A DNA stretch of 64,000 bases from Agarophyton chilense (lineage: Eukaryota; Rhodophyta; Florideophyceae; Gracilariales; Gracilariaceae), in the NCBI GenBank assembly GCA_030374765.1, contig JARGXX010000068.1, positions 4,774,001 to 4,838,000 on the forward strand, written 5' to 3'. Position 1 is the stretch's first letter. Each line of letters begins with the position of its first letter. Position numbers and translations under genes: made by a program. The notes beneath the pieces are model-generated. The model was not told the origin of the DNA. It did no database searches and saw only the letters and a list, made by a program, of their open reading frames with translations. Shown here piece after piece: positions 29,422-39,067 of this stretch.

Positions 29422-30910
29422 GGGGCTATTCGGGTCCTCGGGAACTACCTTAGGGGGTTTGGGGACTTGAGCGTCGACCTGAGGCCGTAGTGATCTCGTT
29501 GGACCAGGGCACTAGGACTTTGGTGATTCGGGGGAGCTGGGGGCACGTGTCACCCGATCAATCGATACGGTGTCCTGTAGGCAGTCAATTAGCAACGTGG
29601 CGGTGTGTTCATTGGCCTTCAGGACTTTGTATGGTGCCGTAGAGCGGGGTAAGAGCTTCTGCGTAGTGTTCTCAACTTCTTCACTGTCCTTCGGTGGCCG
29701 GTCCAAGTAAACAAGGTCTCCTTCCCCAAAGGTCGGTGTGTTCCAAACGGCTTTATCGAAATTGAACTTGTAGCACCGTTTGGCTTTGGTTAGTACAGTT
29801 CTGGCCGAATGGAGAATGCGGTCAATGCTTCGGCGAGAGTAGCGCTTCGCTTGGGTCGGAGTCAATCCTTCGGTTATGTCCTGGGGTATGATAGACTCCT
29901 GAAGGTCAACAGCTATCGGCGTTGGCGATCTCGTTAGCGTTAAATCGAAATATTGTGTCACCGTGGAAGCGAGCACTTGCGTGTTGTAGGCACAAACCAG
30001 TGACTCAACGTAGTCGTCCCCGTCCAGTTGGTGCTCCGATACTTAGTGTGCCCATCGTTCCAGAAGATTGCGGTTGAAGCGTTTGGCTTGCCCAATGGTT
30101 TGCGGGTGGTACGCCGTGGTGTTCACATGTTTGTTACCTAAGGTAGCACAAACGTATGAGAAGAAATTGGATACAAACTGGCTGCCATTATCCGTAAGGA
30201 GGTAGAGTTGCATGCCAAATTGGATCTAACCAGTGGGACAAGAAAGCCGTGGCGACATCCGTGGCCGTTGTCTTCCCTTGGGGTAGAGCTCGGGTACGTT
30301 TGGTAAACCTATCGGTTATAAACAAAACAAACCGTTTCACATGGGACGACTTAGGCAAAGGCCGAAGTATATTCATTGCGAAAGATTCCATTGGACCTGC
30401 GGCGGGGAAGAGCTTCAATTCGGCCTGTTGGTTGGCGCGTGACCCTCGGATTTGTGCGCCCCAGGTACAGTTCCGTGTGGTATACCATAGGTCCTGCGCC
30501 ATTTGTGGCCATTAGAAGAACTTCCTTTTGGTCTGGTACATTCGTCGGCCTCCAGGGTGATCAGTCACGCGAGGGTGATGGGAGGGGTATAGGAATCGCG
30601 CCCGTAGCGAAGTTGGTATAACCCGTTGGAGTGCGCCATCCAGCGGTGAGCGGCGACATAGTAGTCGAAATTGGTCATAGTCGAATAGGTATCCAGGGGT
30701 TCCTACCAATTGGGCTGTTTCCTTGCAGTACTCGTCTTCGACCTGCGCCTGTAAAAGTTCCTCAATAGTTATAGGGAGGAGCTCTTTTTCCTCCGGGTCT
30801 ATCGCGTTAACCTGAGGTGGTGTCGAATTTGGCGGTACTGTCTCCCAGTTCAATATATATCCTTCGTCTTTCTCTACCTCAGAATCATCTGATCGACATG
30901 TTAATTGCTC

Positions 30911-31190
30911 TAACGCTCACATTGTTTGCGATGTAGAAAACGTTTTTGAACAGCTCCGTAGGAAAGATGAAGACAAGCTATGTCCATGATGTGTACTGAG
31001 TTCTACAAAATCTTCACATTCACGGTGGACTACAGGTAGCAACGTCCGAGCTGCGATTTCAGTAGTTCATCTACACGTTTATTACATCGTACATGCGGAA
31101 GAAAGTGAAGTCAACCCTATATCCTTTGTCAATAGTTCGAAGAAGACGGCTTATCTGTGCAGTGATCTGATAACTTCGGCCCTGATAGAC
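30911..31190. other. Junction between element C and the MULE, nothing recognised
   Basis: A transition of 280 bases. I see neither a 9-11 bp target duplication nor a terminal inverted repeat that would place the MULE edge. Confidence 0.4.
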
Positions 31191-31508
31191 ATGAAGCCGA
31201 AGCGAGGGGTTTGTATTTTTCCGTGCGAAAGTGGAACATCTCTAACTGGCTATGCGAACAGAATAGAAGCAGAAAACCTGGATTTGGATGAAATCGTAGA
31301 CACATTGCTGAAGCCGCTTTCTGAATCACTTTCAAGGAATGCTACGGGCTCTGAATGTTCAAACCATACTGTATTCGTTCCTTTAAATCTCTCAAATAAG
31401 CATTGGAAGGTTCTTGTAGGACAGGCATCGCATGGAAGTAGCTCTACCAGAAGGAAGAAACCCACAATTTTCTTTGGCGACACAGTATGGCTTGCACCAT
31501 CGCCTTAA
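31191..31508 (+). pseudogene. ULP1-like (SUMO protease) segment of the MULE
   Basis: A 105-residue frame with VFVPLNLSNKHWKVLVGQAS followed by IFFGDTVW. This matches the His and Asp steps of C48 peptidases (P-x-N-x-x-x-H-W-x-L... then f-x-D-S). The serine after the Asp is Thr here. The Cys part would lie downstream and is not recognised. ULP1-like domains riding on MULEs are known from plants (Kaonashi/CUMULE type). Alternatively it is an unrelated gene remnant next to the MULE. Confidence 0.45.
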
Positions 31509-32113
31509 AATTTATCACACTCGGGAGCAGAGCATGTGCCGCTTGAAGATGATTCACAGTCCTGTTATGGAACGTGGTGATTTGCTGATGACGAAAAAGA
31601 AAGTGACTGGATATCCGTTGCAAGCAGCACCAGCCAGAGATGGCGACAAACCTACACCTACTATTCTTGGAAGCGATGAAGTAGTCAACATAGCGAAGTG
31701 GGGGTGGGAGGGAAAGCCATGCGGCATGGATAATGCCGGATTCAAATCAGATGATGAGCAGCTGAGGGATTTCACAGTGGGAATGATGGAGGAAATTGAA
31801 AAACAAAGGTCGTCGCAATGTAAAAGAGACTTTAAGGAACTGCTTCGAAGAAAAGTTAAGGTTTTGCATTCATGCCTATCTCCTCCGCCGCCGATAAGTT
31901 CTACTCGCAGAGTGAAGTTTCTCGATAGTACTGAGGTTTTGCATTCAGTCCTGGATTACGTCATTGATCAAGTGATAGAAAGAGTATATGCTCGAGAAGT
32001 ACATTCTCTCGACGAAAACCGTAACCGAGATCACGAGAAGGCTCCTTTCGGGGGATTACGAGTAGGAGAGAAGGCTTCTTTCGTGTGATTACGAGTAGGA
32101 GGGAAGGTTCCTA

Positions 32114-33295
32114 GTGATTCCTGGGATACGGTTCTCAGGCGAGGTAGACGATCTGATTGCTTTCATATCCTCGATAGCATCTACTCATGGGTTCCTCTAT
32201 GTCATGCACCACTTTCGAATTGTGAGAAGAAAGATGAAGGAGAACGATGGTATTTTCAATGGGAGACTTCGCTGTGCGAAGGGTAAAGACCCGACTTGGT
32301 GTTTTTCAAGTATTATTTTCAGCTTCGGAAGAGAAAGTCTGAAATGTCATGTTCATGCTGACCTACGACACAACCACACACCCTTTGAATTAACTGTTGA
32401 TGTCATTAAGGAGCGATGTGAAGCTCTTCGGAGGTCAATGACGGCTCACTATCTGAATTGGAAGGAGAAGGGTTGTGGCGGAGGGAGGTGGAGAGCAATA
32501 GATTGGGAATTGTTAGAACCGAAGCTGTTTAATAACAAACATGATGGTACTAAGTGCAAGGTAATGAAAGATGTGTTCAGGAGAAACGATTCAGTTGCTT
32601 TGAAACTTAAAGTCAATCCTTCCACGAATTCAACGCCTAATAGAACGACTAACAGCCCTTCCCGTTGCCGTGCTGACCTGTTTCAAACTCTCGAAGAGAT
32701 CCCGAAGAAAGCCAGTTCTTGCCTGCGTGTAGGAGACGTGATTGGGATACAGAACCGGGCGAAAACCGTAGAAGATGTCGTGGACTTGAGCTCGTCAACT
32801 AATAACGTAAGAGACGTGAGTAATAAAGACTTACGAGGCGTGATTGGTAATAAAGTAGGAGACGTGAGTGTTCTAAGAGCCTCAGTGTATGGAAATGAAG
32901 CCCTTGGGATACCGAGCCCCAATGTGAGTGTTCTAGGAGCCCCTGTGTCTGGAACGGAAGCTCCTGGAATACCGAGTCCTAACAGGGAACCTAAGAAGCA
33001 GTGTGTAGACCATTTTTACTACTCTTCTATACCAAATCCTCACTGTAAGACAAGGACAAAACCGAACAAAAAGATGGCATCAGAGTCAGATGGGGTAATG
33101 AAGAGCAGGAATAGCATGGAAACGATAGAGGATGACATTGGACTACAGCTTGATGATAGAACTTCTGATCTGATCGATCGTTTTCTGTTATTAGATGAAG
33201 AAGAAGAAATTCCTCCAGATACTTCACACATACAAGAACCCCTCAATGACGATGACGACACTGAACGCCATGATAAAGTTGACGTCCACGTCTGA
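32114..33295 (+). pseudogene. MULE DNA-binding domain frame (first GCM/FAR1-like zinc domain)
   Basis: The 393-codon frame opens with GTG rather than ATG. Near its start it has GRLRCAKGKDPTWCFSSIIF, then C-H-V-H and a closing R-H-N-H, a C...C...H-x-H pattern of the WRKY/GCM1/FAR1 zinc fold used by MULE transposases to bind DNA. A long disordered linker follows, with two in-frame copies of a 20-residue repeat (VSVL-x-A...GIPSPN at 32864-32923 and 32924-32983) and an acidic end (LLDEEEEIPP). Confidence 0.55.
32864..32983 (+). repeat. Two tandem copies of a 60-bp in-frame repeat
   Basis: Each unit encodes VSVL, two variable residues, V-x-G-x-EA-x-GIPSPN. Copies differ at about ten bases, many of them changing residues, so it is not recent. 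Confidence 0.75.
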
Positions 33296-33439
33296 GATGG
33301 AGAAGTAGAGAAGCTCATTTCGCTCAGCGGTAAGAGTGGTGAGGTCGAAGATGACAAGGAGCACATTGAAGAATGCTTTAAGGCGGCGGTTATTGCTTAT
33401 TTTTATAGTCTATCCTTCGATGCGCTCGGTCATAATGGC

Positions 33440-33814
33440 ATGAAAGAAGTGCAGCACATTGTCGATTGTATGGGATACTACCTGTATACGAGGACATCGA
33501 TCTACGTAGGTGAAAGAAAGCGGAGCGAAGCAAGTGGAGTCGCTGGGGACCGTCGTGTACTACACAAGGGCATCCTTAAGTGCGAGAAATACAATTCGAA
33601 GCAACCTGAGAGATACAATTTTTCTCTCACTATCACGACAGTCGGTTCAGACGAAGAAGGAGCAGGTAGATCCTACGCCGCGGACTTTACGGGTGTAAGA
33701 CATAATCATAATCCTGCGGAAAGCTGCGGAATGAAGCGTCTGGTCCACAGGATGCGCACCAAAGCCCTTCACATGACTAACACTCTTAGAATGTCCTTCC
33801 AAGACACGTTATGA
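33440..33814 (+). pseudogene. Second GCM/FAR1-like zinc domain of the MULE
   Basis: Frame starting at an ATG, with GILKCEKYN, a strand-rich middle, and DFTGVRHNHNPAES. It has the same Cys...H-N-H layout as the domain in 32114-33295, so the element carried two such domains in tandem. One of the zinc cysteines is not obvious. A stop ends the frame before the transposase core. Confidence 0.5.
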
Positions 33815-34073
33815 TACTTGGAGGAGAAGTATAAGAAAGTAAGAAATCCTGTAACGGCTCGGAAGCAACCTCGTATATGCAGGTTCGTTGAGAAAGCCAA
33901 AGGATCTGGAATGCATGAGAATCTGTGAAGCCCTTGTAGCCCTAAACAAAGAAGACGCAGGCAACTAGTTCTTCTGCAACCGCGATTCCTCCGGGAGAAT
34001 GATGTCCGCGTGCTGATTGTTCAGGGAATGGTTGAATGACTACGAAGAGTGAGGAATTGTTCCAGGCATTTCT

Positions 34074-34367
34074 GTGGATTGCAAGGCAGTAGCGACTCGT
34101 TTCGTATATACCTTATTCACAATCAATGGGAGATTAAACGATGGCTTTACTCTAACGTTCTTCATGGGTTTCATTGCTGAAGAGAGAGAAGAACATTTTG
34201 TTCAGGTACTTTCTCGTTTTAAGTCCATTATTATGTTCTCTCCGGCAATGATAACTATGGACCAGAGCGTGCCGTGCATTAACGCGACCGAAAAGGTTTT
34301 CGATAGATCTTTTATTGCGCTTGAAGAGTGGCATCTGAATCAAAACCAGATGAAGAATGTCACTTAG
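34074..34367 (+). pseudogene. MULE DDE transposase core piece
   Basis: Contains the strand FTINGRLNDGFTLTFFMGFI, then MITMDQSVPCINATEKVFDR and a closing EEWHLNQNQMKN. The D in MITMDQ, the A-x-x-x-V-F step and the WHLxxN motif are those of the MULE catalytic domain. The first catalytic Asp region is not clear in this frame. Remnant only. Confidence 0.6.
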
Positions 34368-34822
34368 GGGTATGGGAAGGTAGGAAGGAGCACATGGTGC
34401 GATGACATGTCCCGAAACCTCTTTAACCTTAGAAAATAGAGAAGTAAATCAAATTTTATGTCTAGAAGACTGGCGTTCGAACAAAGGTACTTCTACGGTT
34501 TGGGAAGTAGCCCTCTGCTCTGGTTCAAATACCTTTACTACTTGAAACCATAAATGTTAGTGCTTTGTTTCAGAGACGCAGCTGTATCAAAGAGGTATCT
34601 TTTTAAAGGCACAGGCTAAACAGAGGCATCCAATTCCGGATATAAGGCATACATTCTATGAAAGAAGGTACCTTTCTCTAAGATCACTTAGAGCATCGGC
34701 TTAAGAGAAAAAGGACAGTTGAAAGGCAATCCTCACATCTCTGATCCCTTAGTCCGCTCAGCTCACGTCATCGATCTATCCGAGACACACAGCTCCCTAT
34801 CCCCCCTCCAGTTCTGAACGTA
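34368..34822. other. Inside the MULE remnant, no frame recognised
   Basis: 455 bases between the DDE piece and the SWIM frame without a supportable coding segment; probably decayed transposase sequence (the region of the last catalytic Glu). Confidence 0.4.
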
Positions 34823-35685
34823 ATGATCAATGAGTACACAAGCTACGCGCTCCTGAAGTGTAAGGAGCTCAGTATAGTTCCGTCAAAAACGTACGCAGTG
34901 TTAAGCGCAACTATAGTAGATATCGAGGATGTGGAATGGCCTGAGCTCGAACAAGATGAGAGCTATGTTGGACCTGTCGCCGAATTCGAGCTAATATGGA
35001 GAGAAACGTATGCCGCAGCCTCCAGAACACTTTCCAAGCCACGTCCTGCCAATATATCAAAGGTCAACCCTACTGAATACTACACTTTACCAATTACTGT
35101 GCTGTTTGTTCGTAGAGTACACGGAACTGGTACAGAAGCCAAAAAAATCTTGAAGTGCGCTGCAGCTGTAGGAAGACCATGACAATCGGTTTTCCGTGCC
35201 GTCATATTGTTCGATGCGCAATGGTGTACGGCGAAGAGGTTCTTCGTCAGCCACGGTTTAAAGTTGTACTCTCGGAGTACATTCAACAGGACAAACTGTT
35301 TGACGCATACTGGAAGCAAACCTCGGATGACTGGACCATTCAGAGAGTGTCCACCATTCGTCAAAGAGCAGGTGTGATTGATGTAGATGCGTTGAAATTC
35401 AAGCTTATTGCCGTAGAAGAGGCAGAGGACGCAGGAGCGTTCTCGGATTTCGAGCTTCGCAACCACGGCCAATATTCAGATGGTAAGGCTATATACGACC
35501 AGATACATCGCTTGGCTTCCAACATGGGCAATATTGCACTTCAGAGAGTGCATAGGCTATTAGCAACAGTTAAGAAAATGCTTTCTGATGGTTCTATTCC
35601 TCACTTAGATCTTGCAGCTGTCGTACAATCACCTCTGGGGTATGCTACTGTCTTGTCTCGGGAGCGTAGTGACGCTCAAGCGTAG
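34823..35685 (+). pseudogene. SWIM zinc-finger end of the MULE transposase
   Basis: Two overlapping frames. The second (35155-35685) begins MRCSCRKTMTIGFPCRHIVR, a C-x-C-x9-C-x-H SWIM finger as found near the C-terminus of MULE and FAR1 proteins, followed by helices and a tail. The first frame (34823-35182) leads into it in another phase. The last 20 codons run into the left arm of the inverted repeat at 35618, so the original C-terminus has been replaced. Confidence 0.6.
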
Positions 35686-36996
35686 GGAGCGTGGTGACGC
35701 TCAACTTTAGAAGGTAGACGTAGTAAACCTCGATGGTAACAGGGCACCGTGAAAACCCGCAGGGGCAAACGGCGGGGCAACTAGCCTATACCGTGTAGGT
35801 GAACGGTGGTAGGCGTCGACGCGCGGGAAAGCCTGTGTGGTAGTTGAGAAACGATGAACCAAAAGGTATAGTCGTGAACGCAGTGGTGCCTGTCTTTATC
35901 AGATTAGGATGGGGGAGGGGCAGTTCCCTATATGCAGTGGACTGCGCTCTCCAGATCACCCGGGAGGTGCCAGCAAGGCACGGTCTCTGACCTAGTGTCA
36001 GAGACCTGGCCAGCACTGGCTACAGTGCCAGGTGGCCACTCCACTACTGTACTAAAATACGTATAATTACAATTACTTTTACTAACAATTACTCAACCAG
36101 AAGGTACATGTCAACACTACACGTGGCTGACAACACCTAGATGGTAGCTCGCCCGGAACTGCATGGCCGATGATCCCTCGCACCCATCACCTACAGGATC
36201 AGTGCAGTATATTCACAACCTCAAAGGTCAGCCCTTGCGCCACTATACGACAGACCCCTTTCCTACCCGTTAGGCACGCCCCGTGTCTCCTTCCATCAAC
36301 CCATAGAGGTGTAGCCAGCGATAGCGGCGCGGGCATCGGAGTGAAGTCTGCGCGCGGCGCGTGTCGTATAATGGCAGAATGTCTGACCTTTGAGGTTGTC
36401 AATATACTGCACTGATCCTGTAGGTGATGGGTACGAGGGATCATCGGCCATGCAGCTCCGGGCGAGCTACCATCTAGGTGTTGTCAGCCACGTGTAGTGT
36501 TGACATGTACTTTCTGGTTGAGTAATTGTTAGTAATTGTAACTGTAATTATATTCTTTTTCCTACAGTAGTGGAGTGGCCACCTGGCACTGTAGCCAGTG
36601 CTGGCCAGGTCTCTGACACTAGGTCAGAGACCGTGCCTTGCTGGCACCTCCCGGGTGATCTGGAGAGCGCAGTCCACTGCATATAGGGAACTGCCCCTCC
36701 CCCATCCTAATCTGATAAAGACAGGCACCACTGCGGTCACGACTATACCTTTTGGTTCATCGTTTCTCAACTACCACACAGGTTTTCCCGCGCGTCGACG
36801 CCTACCATCGTTCACCTACACGGTATAGAATAGTTGCCTCGCCGTTTGCCCCTGCGGGTTTTCACGGTGCCCTGTTACCATCGAGGTTTACTACGTCTAC
36901 CTTCTAAGGTTGAGCGTCAACACGCTCCCTACGCTTGAGCGTCACTACGCTCCCGAGACAAGACAGTAGCATACCCCAGAGGTGATTGCACGACAA
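35618..36996. repeat. Long inverted repeat, arms of about 635 bp
   Basis: The left arm 35618-36253 and the right arm 36361-36996 are reverse complements, more than 90 percent alike by eye, around a spacer of about 107 bp (centre near 36307). Each arm contains smaller palindromes: GAGCGTAGTGACGCTC-type hairpins in two copies near the outer end, and GGTCTCTGAC...GTCAGAGACC near 35980/36620. Open frames read identically from both arms and are a product of the symmetry. No target duplication was seen at the outer ends. It resembles a foldback element, or two copies of a non-coding repeat in head-to-head orientation. Confidence 0.8.
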
Positions 36997-39067
36997 CCAT
37001 CCTTAAAACATAAACTAATGAACGTGCTATACACAGAATATGATGCAATGAAAGATATGTTTATGAAACAGTATTTTTGACTTCAAAGTTTTGTCAACAA
37101 ATTTTTGGTCAGTCCGTACGTAGTGCAAAAAGGATTAACATACCTCCGAAAAAGTCAGATTTTCTTTCTCCCGAAAATCGTAATGGAGGTCATCTCCGTT
37201 TCCTTTCCTCGGCTCTATCCATCTCCTTAATGAACTGAATTGAACGCCCTGCCTCCACGTGACTTGCGACACCGCACTCCCATCCATAGAATATAGCGCC
37301 CACCAATCACACTGACCGGCAAAAAGTCTCGATACGCCATTCGACGAGAGTGAGTTGCGGCGGTGCAACCAATACTCAAAAAATAGTCCCAGACATCTTC
37401 ATAGAATTTTCATTACATTTGTGAATGACATGTTCACATTAATCCGCCTAAACGGCCTTCTGACTACGTCTAAATCTCAGAAACCCACTCTAGAAACGGC
37501 AGAAAGTTGACACATTCCCGTATCCAAATTCTTTTATAGGGCCTGTATCCGGACGTTTCTTTCTATGCACGGATTGTCGCTTCAGTCAGTGAAGATAGAG
37601 CGTAACTTCTGAAGTGCATCAATACGGACAAAAAGCTGCAAAAAGCAATTGCTGGTGACTCGGAAAACGAGTTGGCTCTTCATGATGTGCAAATAGGCTT
37701 GTCAGAACTGAAAAGTGACACACTTAATCAAGTACAAAAGACGATGAAGACGATATCGTGGGCTCTGCTTAGATCTGAACTCGACGATAGAAGAAAGAGT
37801 GAATTTAGTGTGTTGATAACTTGATGGTATCGGAAGGCATCGTAACGAATAAAAAAGATTGTGGAAGAAAGGGATATTGATTCCATCCTGACGTTACAAG
37901 GCAATCTATTTACGGTACGCTCAGTCTGCTTCGAATTTAGTATCCAAGATAACCATCTGTTTTACTTTTAAAGTGTACAAAACTACATTGGGGATGGGAT
38001 GAGTAATTATGTCGTTAAAAGGTTCATAGATTTGCGAAGCGACTATCCCATCGATATCACATGTCGATACGTTTAAGGCTCTTGTTTCTCCCCCTTACAT
38101 GTTCTGAAAGTGCAAAAGTGACCTTCGGCATTCATTTTGTTGTCCTTAACGGAGGGATTCTGTGTAGCGCCGGTGTTGGGCTTTTTTTTGGCGTTGTTAG
38201 CCTCAAAAGACAGATGCAACTAGCGCAGCCGATGGGCAGCATTGTCTTGCTTGCGGGAGCGCCCGGCGATTGTGGCAGAAACGGTGTTGAGCTTCAAAGG
38301 TGCGAGGGACTTCACTCGCGGGGGAGACGACCGGGGTAGAATGTGCAATTGGTATGGACGGGGGTCGTCAGCAATGTAATTTTGGGATGAATTTGGACCT
38401 ATTTTGAACCCCTCCAGAAGTGCTGATTTCGCGTTTTGCACCTGCATTTCCTATCCTTCCGGGTTAGTACGAACTGATGTGTTTATATTTGAGCGATGTC
38501 CAAATTTTGATCCTTTGTGCAACCAGTAGGCCGTGTGGAAAGGTACCTCTTATCTTACGTGGGATACAATGAGTGGTCATCGGGCCGCAATCTTCTGCTC
38601 CAGGCACTTCATTGGTTCATTGCGCTGTGCCAGCCGTATTGTGTTGTTGATGGATAGAATGATATTTGGCAAAATGTGCCCTTCATAGAACGGTGAATGG
38701 TCGAATACTGCCTTAGCTTCAGAAACATGAACATCACATTCCAGATTTGCTTTTGGATGATTCGGAAGTCAAAAGCTCATGCTAAGTTTGCAAACCGGAG
38801 AGGTGCAAATATAGTCGAAAGGGCCCTATAACTTGAAACTGTCGCCTTCTCTCCCTCACGTCCAGAACCGTAAAAGCTTAAGGCTCTGTATTCCCCGAAT
38901 CTGCTACCTAACTTTTGTCTGACCACCCGAAAACTGAAAACCCCAAGCACGGGCCTAATTCCTCTGCGTGAACAAAATTGGAAGGTCTACACTCAGGTCT
39001 CAGCGCATTCTTAACCTCGTCATCGTTAGTTCTTGTATCAAATTTGCCTGGTCACTGTCCTCTACCG
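36997..39067. other. Upstream flank of the BIG/UBR4 gene, no gene recognised
   Basis: About 2 kb. A 69-codon stretch at 37615-37824 (plus) has protein-like composition (DKKLQKAIAGDSENELALHD) but no ATG and no known family; it may be a gene relic. A frame at 38061-38339 is hydrophobic and unsupported. The last few hundred bases should hold the promoter and 5' leader of BIG; I see no clear TATA box. Confidence 0.4.

Larger units (their letters stand above)
26680..30910 (-). mobile_element. Third Ty3/Gypsy chromovirus fragment (element C), minus strand
   Basis: Parts in element order on the minus strand: linker and zinc-binding start of integrase (about 30910-30512, with HHPRVTDHPGGRR), integrase core piece (30502-30188, with FVLFITDRFTKR), integrase C-terminal region (29976-29512, with DLVYLDRPP), chromodomain (29421-29044), and an opposite-strand accessory frame (26680-28935). 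No LTRs, gag or reverse transcriptase were recognised, so it is a partial copy. It looks broken, with several breaks. Divergence from A and B is large, so it belongs to another lineage of the same group. Confidence 0.75.
31191..35685 (+). mobile_element. Mutator-like (MULE) transposon remnant with ULP1-like segment
   Basis: Five plus-strand pieces in a sensible order: a ULP1-like cysteine-protease segment (31191-31508), a linker frame (31432-32088), a first GCM/FAR1-like zinc domain frame (32114-33295), a second one (33440-33814), a DDE transposase core piece (34074-34367) and a SWIM zinc-finger frame (34823-35685). The order DNA-binding domain, DDE core, SWIM finger is that of MULE/FAR1 transposases. 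Stops and frame changes between the pieces, and the absence of ATG starts for several, show decay. No long terminal inverted repeats were found at the expected edges. Confidence 0.7.

Noticed and set aside
31432-32088. Separate host gene at the MULE left side
   Set aside because: The frame overlaps the ULP1-like piece in another phase and leads into the MULE zinc-domain frame with short tandem repeats; treated as part of the MULE remnant.
35786-36828. Identical 76- and 81-codon frames on opposite strands
   Set aside because: They are mirror images produced by the inverted repeat; no independent evidence for coding.
38978-39067. Start of BIG at 38978
   Set aside because: That codon is TTG; the first ATG in frame is 39068. 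An upstream exon remains possible but cannot be shown.
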